Below, piece after piece: positions 26,751 to 35,908 of a stretch of DNA of 64,000 nucleotides (its first letter is position 1; each line of letters opens with the position of its first letter). The translations under genes and the position numbers were made by a program. The notes below the pieces were generated by a model. It saw only the letters and a list, made by a program, of their open reading frames with translations, had not been told where the DNA came from and ran no database searches. Location of the stretch: contig NZ_CP090959.1 in the NCBI RefSeq assembly GCF_024138675.1, forward strand, positions 2,759,501 to 2,823,500. Direction: 5' to 3'. Source of the stretch: Simiduia sp. 21SJ11W-1. Lineage in GTDB: Bacteria; Pseudomonadota; Gammaproteobacteria; Pseudomonadales; Cellvibrionaceae.

Positions 26751-27302
26751 GCACCAACATGTTGCAAAAAAATCACACGCGCCTCACGGGCACCGCTTCT
26801 TTTTTAAAAAGCCTTAATAAGCTTCCCTTTAATAACCAGATAGCACTATAGTCTGACAGCTTAATCCTTATGCATGCCGTTAATAAGTTGCCAATATACC
26901 TTTGCGGTTTATGTCAACAAAACAGCCTAAAAATTAACCACGGCGTCAACGGTTAAGGATTATAGTTAAATCGAGCTGCGAACCAATTGGCACGAAATTA
27001 TCTTTCTTGTCGCTTAAATCATTTTGCTTTGCTGCGCGCTTGGGTTTTAACACGTAGATAGGCAAATTGCGGGGAAACATCTCCAAAAAAGATTGACGTA
27101 AACTTAGAGCCAAGTCACATTTTTTAATTTGTGGCGTTATACTTCGCTATTGCGCAGATCACCGTCAGGGGCATAATGCCCCAAAACGCCCGATGTAGTA
27201 CGTGGGCACTAAGCAGGGATACCAATGTGAGGGCTTGCCAGGGTGGCAACGAATAGGTTTGTGCGAAGTAGCTCATAACAAAGACACACAAGGTAGCCGT
27301 AT
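26751..27302. other. Long AT-rich intergenic region upstream of the hemerythrin-like gene
   Basis: About 550 nt with no convincing gene, richer in A+T than its surroundings, as in a promoter region. Two inverted repeats stand near its right end: GGGGCAT-A-ATGCCCC at 27168-27182 and TTGCCA-GGG-TGGCAA at 27235-27249. No FNR-type TTGAT-N4-ATCAA site was seen. The only open frame here (from 27202) runs into the hemerythrin gene in another frame and is judged spurious. Confidence 0.5.
27168..27182. promoter_or_regulatory. Perfect palindrome, possible operator
   Basis: GGGGCAT and ATGCCCC are separated by one base, 120 nt before the hemerythrin-like gene. It is too tight for an RNA hairpin, so a dimeric repressor site is more likely. 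The regulator is unknown. Confidence 0.4.
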
Positions 27303-27821
27303 ATGTTTGGATTCATATCCGATTTCTTTTCTGGTCGCGACAACAACCAGAAAGAAGCCCCAAAACTCGCAGAGGCCCCCAAGGCCGGTGCCAACACCAT
27401 TGCCTACGATCCGAACCTGATTGCAGCGCTCGAGGCAGACCACTCCAAGCTCGTCGAACTTTATGGCAAGATGTGGGACGAAGGTTTTGAGAAGAAGAAC
27501 TACGTAAAACTGACTCGTATTCTGGGTGAGTTTAAATCGCTGTTTCAAGGCCACCTGCTGAAAGAGAACGTGCGCTTTTACGTTTATCTTGAACAATCGC
27601 TCGGTAACGACAAGCACACGCTGGCCGTGGTAAAAGAATTTAGATCCGATATGAACGACATCGCCAATGCGGTTATCGGTTTCTGCAAGCGCTATGGCAA
27701 GGGCCAGTTTACGCCCGCCATGGAGCTTCAGTTTAAAAAGGACTACACCGCAATTGGCGAGGCGCTAACCCGCCGCGTTCAATCTGAAGAGCGGGATTTG
27801 TACTCTCTCTACCAAGCCTAA
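27303..27821 (+). CDS. Hemerythrin-like domain protein
   Basis: A 172-aa protein with a four-helix bundle pattern of the hemerythrin/HHE group. A short Lys/Glu-rich N-terminus (about residues 1-35) precedes the bundle. Possible iron ligands are His47 in LEADHSKLVELY, His84 and Glu88 in QGHLLKENVRFY, and Glu residues in the last helix (SEERDLYSLYQA); one or more standard histidines appear replaced, so metal binding is unproven. Family members bind O2, NO or sense iron/oxygen state. A redox cluster begins 228 nt downstream in the same direction, which makes a sensing or protective role there plausible (inference). A hairpin follows the stop. Confidence 0.7.
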   Translation: MFGFISDFFSGRDNNQKEAPKLAEAPKAGANTIAYDPNLIAALEADHSKLVELYGKMWDEGFEKKNYVKLTRILGEFKSLFQGHLLKENVRFYVYLEQSLGNDKHTLAVVKEFRSDMNDIANAVIGFCKRYGKGQFTPAMELQFKKDYTAIGEALTRRVQSEERDLYSLYQA

Positions 27822-27828
27822 AAGGTGG

Positions 27829-27846
27829 CCCGGCATTAGCCGGGCA
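27829..27846 (+). terminator. Hairpin after hemerythrin-like gene
   Basis: A 7-bp perfect stem (GCCCGGC / GCCGGGC) with loop ATTA begins 7 nt after the stop codon. There is no T-run, so termination may be only partial, leaving read-through to the redox genes. Confidence 0.4.
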
Positions 27847-27960
27847 CAACCTGGCCACTGTGAAGAAGAATAAAAAAAGAAGGGAATCACACAAGCCACT
27901 CTAGCAACGTGCAGGCTAACGCGTTGTTGCCTTTGAGTTGCTTGTGACCGTTACAGCCGC

Positions 27961-28046
27961 ACTGGATCTTAAGTTATGGAGCACTTTTTTAAGCGCCCCT
28001 GCTTTGTCGCGTTAGCACTTAAAGTTAAACCCACGATCCAGTGAGG
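27961..28046 (+). promoter_or_regulatory. Possible folded leader of the flavoprotein mRNA
   Basis: ACTGGATC (27961-27968) can pair with GATCCAGT (28035-28042), which touches the GAGG ribosome-binding site at 28043-28046 and the start at 28050. A stem formed this way could hide the start site. AGCACTT is also repeated directly at about 27980 and 28014. This is seen by eye only and not folded by program. Confidence 0.3.
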
Positions 28047-28049
28047 AAA

Positions 28050-30056
28050 ATGAATAACACCGCTCGCACCACGCATATGGATGAAGTCAGTTCACCTGCG
28101 TCGTCTCTTCGCACCAACTCCGGGCTTAATATCATTGTCATCGGCACAGGGCCCGTTGGCATTCGTGCTGCGCGCATGCTGATGGGCCAAAACCCAAGCC
28201 ATAAGATCATGGTGTTTGGAGAGGAGCCGGTTACGCCCTACAACCGTGTCCAGCTTTCGCTTTATCTTTTAGGTGAAGTGCCGCGCGATGCGCTCGACAC
28301 CTTGCCTGCCGTCACATCCGAGCAAGTAGCGCCCGGATTTGAAACCCACTTCGGCCGCAAAATCACCCACATTGACCGAAAGTCCAGAAGCGTAAAAGAC
28401 GACACAGGCGCCGAGTACCAATACGACAAATTGATTCTCGCCACCGGCTCCCGCGCGCGCTTGCCGGATTTGCCGGGCAATACGCTGCCCAACACCTTTA
28501 CCTTCCGCACCCTTGAAGACACCGAATCTTTATTAGCGCGCAAAAAAAATAGCCGCTCGGTGTATATCGTGGGCTCCGGGCCACTGGGTATAGAGGCAGC
28601 ACTGGGCATGAAAACCCGCGACAACCGCGTGTACCTGCAGGCCCGCAACTACCTGCTGGATGCCGCACTGGATGAACGCGCCCAGGAAATTCTGGGCGAC
28701 AGCTTGCAAACCGCCGGCATAAACGTCATCAACAACGACAACACCCGCGCCATACTCGGGCACGATCACGTCATTGGCGTAGAGCTTGAAAGCGGCCGCA
28801 TCATCGAATGCGACACCGTAGTATTTTGTACAGGCGTTGCCGCCAACACCCTGCTTGCCCAAAGCTGCGGGCTGGAGGTGGCACGCGGCGTACTGGTGAA
28901 CGATGTAATGCAAACCAGCGACCCGCACATTTACGCCGTGGGCGAATGCTCTGAGCACCGCGGCCAAACCTACGGGGTAGTAGCACCCGGGTTTGAGCAA
29001 GTGAGCTCCATGGTTACGCATATGAGCGGCCAACAAATGCCCTACACCGGCAGCGCTGCCAACATCCAGCTGAAATTCGGCAGCCAGTCCAGCGGTTTGA
29101 TTGGGCAAGTACGCGATATCAATTGTGAAACCTTGGTGTACGCCAACCGCCTGAAAGGCATTTATCGCAAACTGTTTTTGAAAGATCAAAAGCTTGTGGG
29201 CTACATCCATATTGGTAGCTGGAGCGAACTGCCCATGCTGCAGCAAGCACAAAGTACACAGGCGCGCTTAAAACCAAAGCAGCTCCAGCAGTTTGCAGAT
29301 ACCGGATTTCTTTGGGAGGCCGACAAACCGCTGCACATCAAAGACCAGCCCGAAGATTACATTGTGTGCCTGTGTGAAAACGTCACCCGCGGCACCCTTT
29401 CAAAGGCCATGGAAAGCGGTAACCGCACCATAGACACCCTTTGCACGGCAACGCGTGCGGGCGTTACTTGCGGTTCATGCAAGCCGCTACTGGCTGAAAT
29501 GCTGGACGCACCGGCACCCAATCTTGTGATGCGTCATTACAAGTCCATTTACTGGTTTTCCATAGTGGCCATTGCGCTCATGCTTGCCACGGTATTTTTG
29601 CGCCCCATTGGCATTGGCGAAAGCGCACAGCTTAACTGGCAACTGGAGAAGCTCTGGTTCGATAATTTCTGGAAGCAAGTCAGCGGCTACACATTGCTGT
29701 TTTTGAGCATGCTGGCAGCAGGCCTAGGCATTCGCAAACGCTGGAAAAAACTAAACTACGGCCACCTGGACGACTGGCGCTATGTGCACTCGGTTATTGG
29801 CGTAATAGCACTGGTGGTGTTAATGATTCACACGGGCCTGCGCCTTGGCCACAATTTAAACTTTGCGCTTATGATTGTGTTTCTGGCGGCCACACTTACC
29901 GGCTCGCTGGTTGGCGTATTCATGGCCCGCAACCACCACTGGACAGATCTAAAACTGCGCCGCCACCGCGCCTGGTGGTCTCGCGTTCACTACACCTTGC
30001 TGTGGATGCTACCCGCCCTGCTTACTTATCACATAATCGCTGTGTATTTTTTCTAG
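28050..30056 (+). CDS. NirB-like FAD/NAD(P)H oxidoreductase fused to [2Fe-2S] and membrane heme domains
   Basis: A 668-aa fusion. Residues 25-400 form a pyridine nucleotide-disulphide oxidoreductase fold as in the N-terminus of NirB: FAD site IGTGPVG (32-37), NAD site VYIVGSGPLGIEAALG, and closing FAD motif HIYAVGECSEHRGQ. Next is a BFD-like [2Fe-2S] site, Cys440-X-Cys442 and Cys474-X2-Cys477. From about residue 497 there are about five membrane segments with conserved-looking histidines (RYVHSVIGVIALVVLMIHTG, RVHYTLLWMLPALLTYHII) suitable for b-type heme. The siroheme part of NirB is absent. Inferred role: take electrons from NAD(P)H across the inner membrane to the cytochrome encoded 1 nt downstream. 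The ATG at 28050 was chosen; GTG at 28041 is possible. Confidence 0.85.
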   Translation: MNNTARTTHMDEVSSPASSLRTNSGLNIIVIGTGPVGIRAARMLMGQNPSHKIMVFGEEPVTPYNRVQLSLYLLGEVPRDALDTLPAVTSEQVAPGFETHFGRKITHIDRKSRSVKDDTGAEYQYDKLILATGSRARLPDLPGNTLPNTFTFRTLEDTESLLARKKNSRSVYIVGSGPLGIEAALGMKTRDNRVYLQARNYLLDAALDERAQEILGDSLQTAGINVINNDNTRAILGHDHVIGVELESGRIIECDTVVFCTGVAANTLLAQSCGLEVARGVLVNDVMQTSDPHIYAVGECSEHRGQTYGVVAPGFEQVSSMVTHMSGQQMPYTGSAANIQLKFGSQSSGLIGQVRDINCETLVYANRLKGIYRKLFLKDQKLVGYIHIGSWSELPMLQQAQSTQARLKPKQLQQFADTGFLWEADKPLHIKDQPEDYIVCLCENVTRGTLSKAMESGNRTIDTLCTATRAGVTCGSCKPLLAEMLDAPAPNLVMRHYKSIYWFSIVAIALMLATVFLRPIGIGESAQLNWQLEKLWFDNFWKQVSGYTLLFLSMLAAGLGIRKRWKKLNYGHLDDWRYVHSVIGVIALVVLMIHTGLRLGHNLNFALMIVFLAATLTGSLVGVFMARNHHWTDLKLRRHRAWWSRVHYTLLWMLPALLTYHIIAVYFF

Positions 30057-30057
30057 C

Positions 30058-31395
30058 ATGACTCAATATAATTTTAAATTCTGGCACTACGGCCTGGTCA
30101 TTACCGCTGTACTCACAGGCCTGCTTGGCTACAACCTGCTCGCGGGTGACAAAACCTTTTATATTTCAGGCCCGCCCACACACGGTCACCACCAAATTGA
30201 GCTGGCCTGTACCAGCTGCCACGGTGACCCCTTTGACGAGCGCACGGTAATGCAAAATGCCTGCGAGTCGTGTCACCTGAAAGCGCTTGAGAAAAAAAGC
30301 GACACCCACCCCAAGGCCAAGTTTACCGACCCACGCAACGCTGAGTTGCTGCAACATTTAGACGCCACACAATGTGTGACGTGCCACCGTGAGCACAAGC
30401 CGGAAATCACTCGCGATTACGGCGTAACCCTGGCGAAAGATTTTTGTGCGCACTGCCATCAAGACATCGCAACCGAGCGTGAAAATCATGCAGACTTCGG
30501 TTTTGAGACTTGCAGCAACTCAGGCTGCCACAATTACCACGACAATACGGCCTTGTATGAAAACTTTTTACGTAAACACGTAAAAGACCCGGAACTTAAA
30601 AAGCGCGCATCGGTACCCGCGCTCACAGGCATGGAGCGCTGGCTAAAGGCGAACAAACATCCACAGCCATTAACAGCTGCAGACCAAGATGCGCCCAACG
30701 CCACAGAAGCACACATCATGCAGTGGGCAGCCAGCCATCACGCGCAGGCACAAGTCAATTGCACAGACTGCCACGGCACTGAACACTGGCAAGATAAAGG
30801 CCTGGATGTGAGTATAAGCAGCTGCCAAAGCTGCCACAAAAAGCAAACGGAAGGATTTTTTAACGGCAAACACGGCATGCGGCTCAATCCGATGCTGGGC
30901 GATCAGTTTGGCCCCATGAGCCCGGCACTCGCCACGCTGCCAATGGATGCCGACGCAAAACACAAAACGCTCACCTGTGCCAGCTGCCATGCACCACACG
31001 AGCCGGACCTAACCCACGCCGCCACCGAGGCCTGCCTGGGCTGCCACAAAGATGAGCACAGCGTGAACTTTAAAAACTCAAGCCACGGTAAACTTTGGCA
31101 CGGAGTAACACTTGGGGAAGTAAAGCAGGAAGATGCCGTAAGTTGCGCCACCTGCCATATGCCGCGAGTTAAAAAAGGTCGCAAGGTACACGTTGAGCAC
31201 AATCAAAGTGAAACCTTACAACCCAACAGCAAAATGATCCGAAGCGTGTGCACACAGTGCCACGGTGTAGAGTTCACCCTCTCGGCTTTAGCAGATGAGT
31301 CACTGATACAAAGCAACTTTTCCAGCAAGCCTGCCAACCACCACACCAGCATGGATTTGGTACGCGAGCGAATAGAGCAACGCAAAAAGAAATAA
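30058..31395 (+). CDS. Membrane-anchored multiheme c-type cytochrome (10-11 hemes)
   Basis: A 445-aa cytochrome of the c3/NapC-NrfH broad group. An N-terminal signal-anchor (YGLVITAVLTGLLGYNLLAG) holds a periplasmic part with ten CXXCH sites (CTSCH, CESCH, CVTCH, CAHCH, CTDCH, CQSCH, CASCH, CLGCH, CATCH, CTQCH) and one CX4CH site (CSNSGCH), the latter being a known heme motif in c3 cytochromes. Extra histidines can serve as sixth ligands. The gene starts 1 nt after the fusion flavoprotein, so the two are surely co-transcribed and probably one electron chain. The tail is basic (RERIEQRKKK). The acceptor of the electrons is not evident, since no terminal reductase gene is adjacent. Confidence 0.9.
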   Translation: MTQYNFKFWHYGLVITAVLTGLLGYNLLAGDKTFYISGPPTHGHHQIELACTSCHGDPFDERTVMQNACESCHLKALEKKSDTHPKAKFTDPRNAELLQHLDATQCVTCHREHKPEITRDYGVTLAKDFCAHCHQDIATERENHADFGFETCSNSGCHNYHDNTALYENFLRKHVKDPELKKRASVPALTGMERWLKANKHPQPLTAADQDAPNATEAHIMQWAASHHAQAQVNCTDCHGTEHWQDKGLDVSISSCQSCHKKQTEGFFNGKHGMRLNPMLGDQFGPMSPALATLPMDADAKHKTLTCASCHAPHEPDLTHAATEACLGCHKDEHSVNFKNSSHGKLWHGVTLGEVKQEDAVSCATCHMPRVKKGRKVHVEHNQSETLQPNSKMIRSVCTQCHGVEFTLSALADESLIQSNFSSKPANHHTSMDLVRERIEQRKKK

Positions 31396-31427
31396 TACGC
31401 ATCATTCAATCGAAAGGAGGCAAGACC

Positions 31428-31979
31428 ATGAAACCTACACTCATCGCAACCGCCCTGTTGGCCGCCGGCCTAAGCAGCTTGGCCAATGCCGAAATCACAC
31501 CGCAAAAAATGGCCGACGCCATTTACGCCGTGATTGAGTCAGACCGCACGGTTTATACCCGTCAGGTGGTAAACCGCTTGCAGAATGAAGAAGAAGTGAT
31601 CACCGCCGAAGAGCATTGGAAGGAAGAACAGGCACTGCCACTGCCGGCACAAATGCTGCGCATGGGGGCCGAAGGTGTGGCCAAGAAAAACGCAGGCTTC
31701 ACCTATGCACTGCTGTCTGAATGGCCTATCAACAAGCAAAACGCCCCTAAAACCCCTATGGAAAAAGAAGGCCTGGCCTTTGTGCGTACCAATGTGGGCA
31801 AAAACTTCTATGGCACCGAAGCGCTGGGCGGCAAAAAGTATTTCACCGCCGTATACCCGGATACCGCTGTGTCTGAGGCTTGTGTGAAATGTCACAACGA
31901 CCACCTGGACAGCCCAAAAACAGACTTCAAACTGGGCGACATCATGGGCGGCGTGGTAATGCGCATTCCGCTCGACTAA
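31428..31979 (+). CDS. Tll0287-like (DUF3365) monoheme cytochrome
   Basis: A 183-aa periplasmic protein with Sec signal (LIATALLAAGLSSLANA) and a Tll0287-like/DUF3365 domain. One c-type heme motif, CVKCH starting at Cys152, lies near the end; RMGAEGVAKKNAGFTYALLSE and the FTAVYPDTAVSEAC approach to the heme are typical. Such domains occur in cytochromes and as heme sensor parts of signalling proteins. It begins 32 nt after the multiheme cytochrome with a very good AGGAGG ribosome-binding site and is the last gene of the cluster. It may be the soluble electron shuttle or a redox sensor for the system (inference). Confidence 0.85.
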   Translation: MKPTLIATALLAAGLSSLANAEITPQKMADAIYAVIESDRTVYTRQVVNRLQNEEEVITAEEHWKEEQALPLPAQMLRMGAEGVAKKNAGFTYALLSEWPINKQNAPKTPMEKEGLAFVRTNVGKNFYGTEALGGKKYFTAVYPDTAVSEACVKCHNDHLDSPKTDFKLGDIMGGVVMRIPLD

Positions 31980-32021
31980 CCAGATTTGGCAGCCAGCACC
32001 GCTGGCGCCACACGCACCCCT

Positions 32022-32057
32022 GCGCCGGGCCCAGCCCTTAGGCCCGGCGCGCTATTT
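32022..32057 (+). terminator. Terminator of the redox cluster
   Basis: A perfect 10-bp GC stem (GCGCCGGGCC / GGCCCGGCGC) with a 9-nt loop lies 42 nt after the last cytochrome gene. Only a weak T-rich tail (GCTATTTACG) follows. Confidence 0.7.
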
Positions 32058-32200
32058 ACGCTAAAATCACTACTGATCAAATATCAACCAACCGGAATGG
32101 GAATCTAGGCGCCAAGCTGTTATATTGGCCGCCAAGACAACAAAAACTAGCACCAAAGTACCAACTTGTATTGGCTTTGGATTAGCTCAGGAAGAGCGCA

Positions 32201-33382
32201 ATGAATCAGTACTACCTGCTCTATTTCGTGGTTGCCGGCGTTTTTTGCGCGATGGCCATCGCATTTCATATGACCTGGCGGCTCAACGTGGCCGAAAAAG
32301 GCACCCGCGACTGGGCAATATACGCTGCCATTCTGGCAGCAGGCACCGTCACCGTGAGCATAGGCTTTCTGCTCAACGCCCAAAACTCGCCTGCCGAAGG
32401 AGCTCTCAGCAAGCTGTGTTGGTATTTGGGCACCGTGGCCAACGGCACGGCCTTTTATTTTATGTGGCGCGGCGTTCGAAGATTCCTCGGCCGGCCGGAT
32501 GTGCCCGGTATTAACGCGCTCAACACCCTGCTGGTGTGCGCACTCAGCGTGGGCGCACACGCACTCCTGGGCCTGCCAGACAGCACCCTGGCCATGATGA
32601 TCAGCTTTATCATCGCCACGTTTGCTTCACTTATTTTTGCAGAGTTCTACCGCAGCCAAAACCTCAACAAGGGGCTAAGGCGCATCATGCTCACAACCTT
32701 TGGCTATACAAGCCTTATGTGGGGCGCCAGGGCCATTAGCCTGCTGGTTGAACCCAACCGCGATCACCACTCACTGGTAGATTCTGCGGTTATCTTCATG
32801 AGCATTTTAATTTCCATACTGAACGCCTTCGGGCTGATACTGCTCACCAATGAACGGCTACTGAAACAACTGCGCACCCAGGCCACACGCGACCCACTCA
32901 CCGGCCTGCTAAACAGGCGCGCGTTTTTGGATATCAGCACAAGCCTGCTGGCCCACGCCAGCCGCCACCAAAAAGCTGTGGGTGTAGCCATGCTGGATTT
33001 GGATCACTTCAAAAATGTGAACGATGAATACGGGCATTTAGCTGGCGATAAAGCCCTCAAACGCTTTGGCGATTTACTGCGCCAATGTTTACGTGAGGAA
33101 GACACAGTGTGCCGCTATGGCGGCGAAGAATTTGTGGCACTGCTTCCGGCGGTGAGCCACACGGAGCTCAATAAAATTATGGAGCGCATTCGCACGGAAG
33201 TAGCCAAGCAGGCTGATTCAGACCTGCCCACCACCGTGAGCATTGGCAGCTACCTCTGCCCGCCAGATCAACTTGATTTACGCACGATGGTAGCCACCGC
33301 CGACAGCGCCCTTTACGATGCAAAACGTGCCGGGCGCAATCGGGTGGCCATGGCAGATACTACAAACCCAACGCTTGCTTAG
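32201..33382 (+). CDS. Membrane diguanylate cyclase (GGDEF)
   Basis: A 393-aa enzyme making c-di-GMP from GTP. The N-terminal half (about residues 1-215) has six to seven membrane segments and resembles an integral membrane sensor domain, with no clear ligand site. The GGDEF domain starts with [14 protein letters not shown], has [14 protein letters not shown], and carries an intact active site GGEEF at residues 307-311. An inhibitory I-site RxxD (REED) stands exactly five residues before it, so feedback control is expected. The 3' end overlaps the tail of kbl on the other strand by 23 bp. It follows the redox cluster with its own leader; a functional link is not shown. Confidence 0.92.
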   Translation: MNQYYLLYFVVAGVFCAMAIAFHMTWRLNVAEKGTRDWAIYAAILAAGTVTVSIGFLLNAQNSPAEGALSKLCWYLGTVANGTAFYFMWRGVRRFLGRPDVPGINALNTLLVCALSVGAHALLGLPDSTLAMMISFIIATFASLIFAEFYRSQNLNKGLRRIMLTTFGYTSLMWGARAISLLVEPNRDHHSLVDSAVIFMSILISILNAFGLILLTNERLLKQLRTQATRDPLTGLLNRRAFLDISTSLLAHASRHQKAVGVAMLDLDHFKNVNDEYGHLAGDKALKRFGDLLRQCLREEDTVCRYGGEEFVALLPAVSHTELNKIMERIRTEVAKQADSDLPTTVSIGSYLCPPDQLDLRTMVATADSALYDAKRAGRNRVAMADTTNPTLA

Positions 33383-34544
33383 CGCGACCAAAGGCATCGA
33401 TGGCGTGATCTAATTCAGCGCGCGTAATGGCAGCCGACATCTGCGTGCGTATACGCGCCCGCCCCTTGGGCACCACCGGGTAAGAAAACGCCACCACATA
33501 CACGCCGTATTCCAGCATTTTATCCGCCAGTGCGGCGGCTTTTTTGGCATCGTACAGCATCACCGGCACAATGGCGTGCTCGCCCGGCAACAGGTCATAG
33601 CCCTGCGCTTGCAGGCCTGCACGAAAATAGGCCGTATTTTCTTTCAGTTGTGCGCGCAGCGCATCGTCTTGCACAAGCTCCATGGCTTTGATTGCCCCAG
33701 CCACTACCGGTGGCGCCACAGTGTTGGAAAACAAATACGGGCGCGAGCGCTGGCGCAGCATTTCTACCACTTCCTTGCGCGCGCTGGTAAACCCGCCAGA
33801 GGAACCACCCAAGGCTTTACCGAGTGTGCCGGTAATAATGTCTACACGCCCCATCACACCGCAGTGCTCGTGGCTGCCCTTACCCTTGGCGCCCACAAAG
33901 CCCGTGGCGTGGGAGTCGTCTACGTGTACCAGGGCGTTGTATTTTTCGGCCAGGTCACACACTGCCTGCAAATTGGCAATGTAGCCATCCATTGAAAATA
34001 CGCCATCGGTGCTGATTAACTTAAAGCGCGCACCGTTTTTATCGGCCTCAATGAGCTTGGCCTCAAGGTCTGCCATGTCGCTATTTTTGAAACGGTAACG
34101 GCTTGCTTTACACAAACGCACACCATCAATAATGGAAGCGTGGTTGAGTTCATCGGAAATAATCGCATCTTCTGCGGTGAGCAGCGTTTCAAATAAACCG
34201 CCATTGGCATCAAAACAGCTGGGGTAGAGAATGGTGTCTTCCATGCCCAGAAATTCGGTAATTTTTTGCTCCAGCGTTTTATGCAACTCTTGGGTGCCGC
34301 AAATAAAACGCACAGAGGCCATGCCATAGCCCCAGGCCTCCAAACCCTCGGCACAGGCGCGTTTGATCTCCGGGTGCTGGGCCAAACCCAAATAATTGTT
34401 GGCACACAGGTTGAGCACCTTCTCGCCTTTTACAGAAATCATGGCGCCCTGCGGGCCCTGAATAAAACGCTCGTGCTTGAACAACCCCGCGTCTTTTATT
34501 TCATCAAGCTGGGTTTGTAAATGCTCTTTAAATTTTCCGTACAT
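33360..34544 (-). CDS. kbl: Glycine C-acetyltransferase (2-amino-3-ketobutyrate CoA ligase)
   Basis: A 394-aa PLP enzyme that splits 2-amino-3-ketobutyrate with CoA into glycine and acetyl-CoA, the second step of threonine breakdown after Tdh. The PLP lysine is Lys243 in [13 protein letters not shown], matching the position in E. coli Kbl (398 aa). Also seen are [37 protein letters not shown] and [13 protein letters not shown]. It lies after tdh on the same strand, separated by a hairpin-rich 110-nt gap, so the pair can be one operon with altered ratio. Its end overlaps the diguanylate cyclase gene. Confidence 0.96.
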   Translation of the reverse strand: MYGKFKEHLQTQLDEIKDAGLFKHERFIQGPQGAMISVKGEKVLNLCANNYLGLAQHPEIKRACAEGLEAWGYGMASVRFICGTQELHKTLEQKITEFLGMEDTILYPSCFDANGGLFETLLTAEDAIISDELNHASIIDGVRLCKASRYRFKNSDMADLEAKLIEADKNGARFKLISTDGVFSMDGYIANLQAVCDLAEKYNALVHVDDSHATGFVGAKGKGSHEHCGVMGRVDIITGTLGKALGGSSGGFTSARKEVVEMLRQRSRPYLFSNTVAPPVVAGAIKAMELVQDDALRAQLKENTAYFRAGLQAQGYDLLPGEHAIVPVMLYDAKKAAALADKMLEYGVYVVAFSYPVVPKGRARIRTQMSAAITRAELDHAIDAFGRAKQALGL

Positions 34545-34576
34545 GATTCAGATCCGGGCTATTTTTTAAAAATTAA

Positions 34577-34648
34577 CAGCTTACAGGTTACAGGAAAAGC
34601 CTTTGCGCGCTGCGCGCGCCCTTCCTGTAGGCTGTCAACTGTAAGCTG
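34577..34648. repeat. Long imperfect hairpin, REP-like element
   Basis: Between tdh and kbl. The outer arms CAGCTTACAG / CTGTAAGCTG (10 bp) and inner arms ACAGGAA / TTCCTGT (7 bp) enclose a GCGCGC-TGC-GCGCGC core. The size and shape are those of dispersed REP-like elements found between genes, often in operons. It could slow or protect mRNA between the two genes. Only one copy is seen in this window. Confidence 0.65.
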
Positions 34649-34654
34649 CTTTTC

Positions 34655-35680
34655 TCATTCCCAATTCAAAATAACTTTGGCCGCCTCGCCCGATTTCATG
34701 GCATCAAAGCCACGCTGGAAATCGGTGTAGTGCAGCCGGTGGGTAATCACCGGCGTAATGTCTAGGCCTGTTTCAACCATCACGCTCATTTTGTACCAGG
34801 TTTCGTACATTTCGCGGCCATAGATGCCCTTGATGGTGAGCATGTTGAAAATCACTTTGTTCCAATCTATGGCCATGTCGTCGCCGGGAATGCCCAGCAT
34901 GGAAATCTTGCCGCCGTGGGCCATGTTGTCCAGCATAGAGTTAAAGGCCGCGGGCGCGCCCGACATCTCCAGGCCAACGTCAAAGCCTTCACTCATTCCG
35001 AGTGATTGCACCACATCTTCAAGCTTTTCTTTACTTACGTTAACTGTGCGCGTGGCACCCAGTTTGGCGGCCAGTGCCAAACGGTTTTCATTCAGATCGG
35101 TAATCACAATATGGCGCGCACCGGCGTGGCGGCACACGGCGGCTGCCATGGCGCCAATGGGGCCGGCGCCGGTAATCAGCACATCTTCACCCAACAGTGG
35201 CCACTGCAGCGCGGTGTGCACGGCGTTGCCGAAAGGGTCGAACAAGGCCGCCACATCGAGATCGATACCCGGGCGGTGCTCCCACACGTTGGCCGCGGGC
35301 AGCGCCACGTATTCTGCGAAGGCGCCCGGGCGGTTTACGCCAATGCCGGAGGTGTCGTTACACAGGTGGCGGCGGCCGGCCATACAGTTGCGGCAGTGGC
35401 CACACACCACATGGCCTTCGCCAGACACGATTTGGCCTGGCTCGAAATCCACCACGTTGCTGCCCACTTCCACAATTTCGCCCACGAACTCGTGGCCAAT
35501 CACCATGGGGGTTTTGATGGTTTTCTGGGCCCATTTATCCCAGTTGTAGATGTGCAGGTCGGTGCCACAAATGGCGGTGCGCTTCACTTTTATGAGCACA
35601 TCGTTGTGCCCAACCGTGGGCTTGGCCACGTCTTCCAGCCACAGCCCTTCTTTTGCTTCGCGTTTAACCAGTGCTTTCAT
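34655..35680 (-). CDS. tdh: L-threonine 3-dehydrogenase
   Basis: A 341-aa zinc alcohol-dehydrogenase-family enzyme, exactly the length of E. coli Tdh. It oxidises L-threonine with NAD+ to 2-amino-3-ketobutyrate, the substrate of Kbl encoded next. Catalytic zinc residues include Cys38 in [14 protein letters not shown] and the [12 protein letters not shown] segment. The four structural zinc cysteines lie in [15 protein letters not shown], and the NAD site is [12 protein letters not shown]. The start at 35680 was chosen by family length and an AGGAG site; an upstream in-frame start would add 51 unlikely residues. Confidence 0.96.
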   Translation of the reverse strand: MKALVKREAKEGLWLEDVAKPTVGHNDVLIKVKRTAICGTDLHIYNWDKWAQKTIKTPMVIGHEFVGEIVEVGSNVVDFEPGQIVSGEGHVVCGHCRNCMAGRRHLCNDTSGIGVNRPGAFAEYVALPAANVWEHRPGIDLDVAALFDPFGNAVHTALQWPLLGEDVLITGAGPIGAMAAAVCRHAGARHIVITDLNENRLALAAKLGATRTVNVSKEKLEDVVQSLGMSEGFDVGLEMSGAPAAFNSMLDNMAHGGKISMLGIPGDDMAIDWNKVIFNMLTIKGIYGREMYETWYKMSVMVETGLDITPVITHRLHYTDFQRGFDAMKSGEAAKVILNWE

Positions 35681-35908
35681 GGAATACTCCTGACAGACCT
35701 TACAGTGATAGGCCAAACCCACCCATTTCACCAATGGGCGGGCAGAATTTCGGGGCGGGCAGCCAGCTGCCAAGGCACCGCTGGGCGGCAGATTAGCGAG
35801 AACCGGGCACCGGGTAACAGACCCGGGAGTCAAATCACAATAATTTCACAACAAGAGGGGTTTTGCGCAACAAACGCAAAGAATAAGGCTGGCAGGCGCT
35901 GGAAGTTA

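Noticed and set aside
26751-27302. Possible c-di-GMP riboswitch or FNR box
   Set aside because: No GEMM-type conserved core and no TTGAT-N4-ATCAA site could be found by reading.
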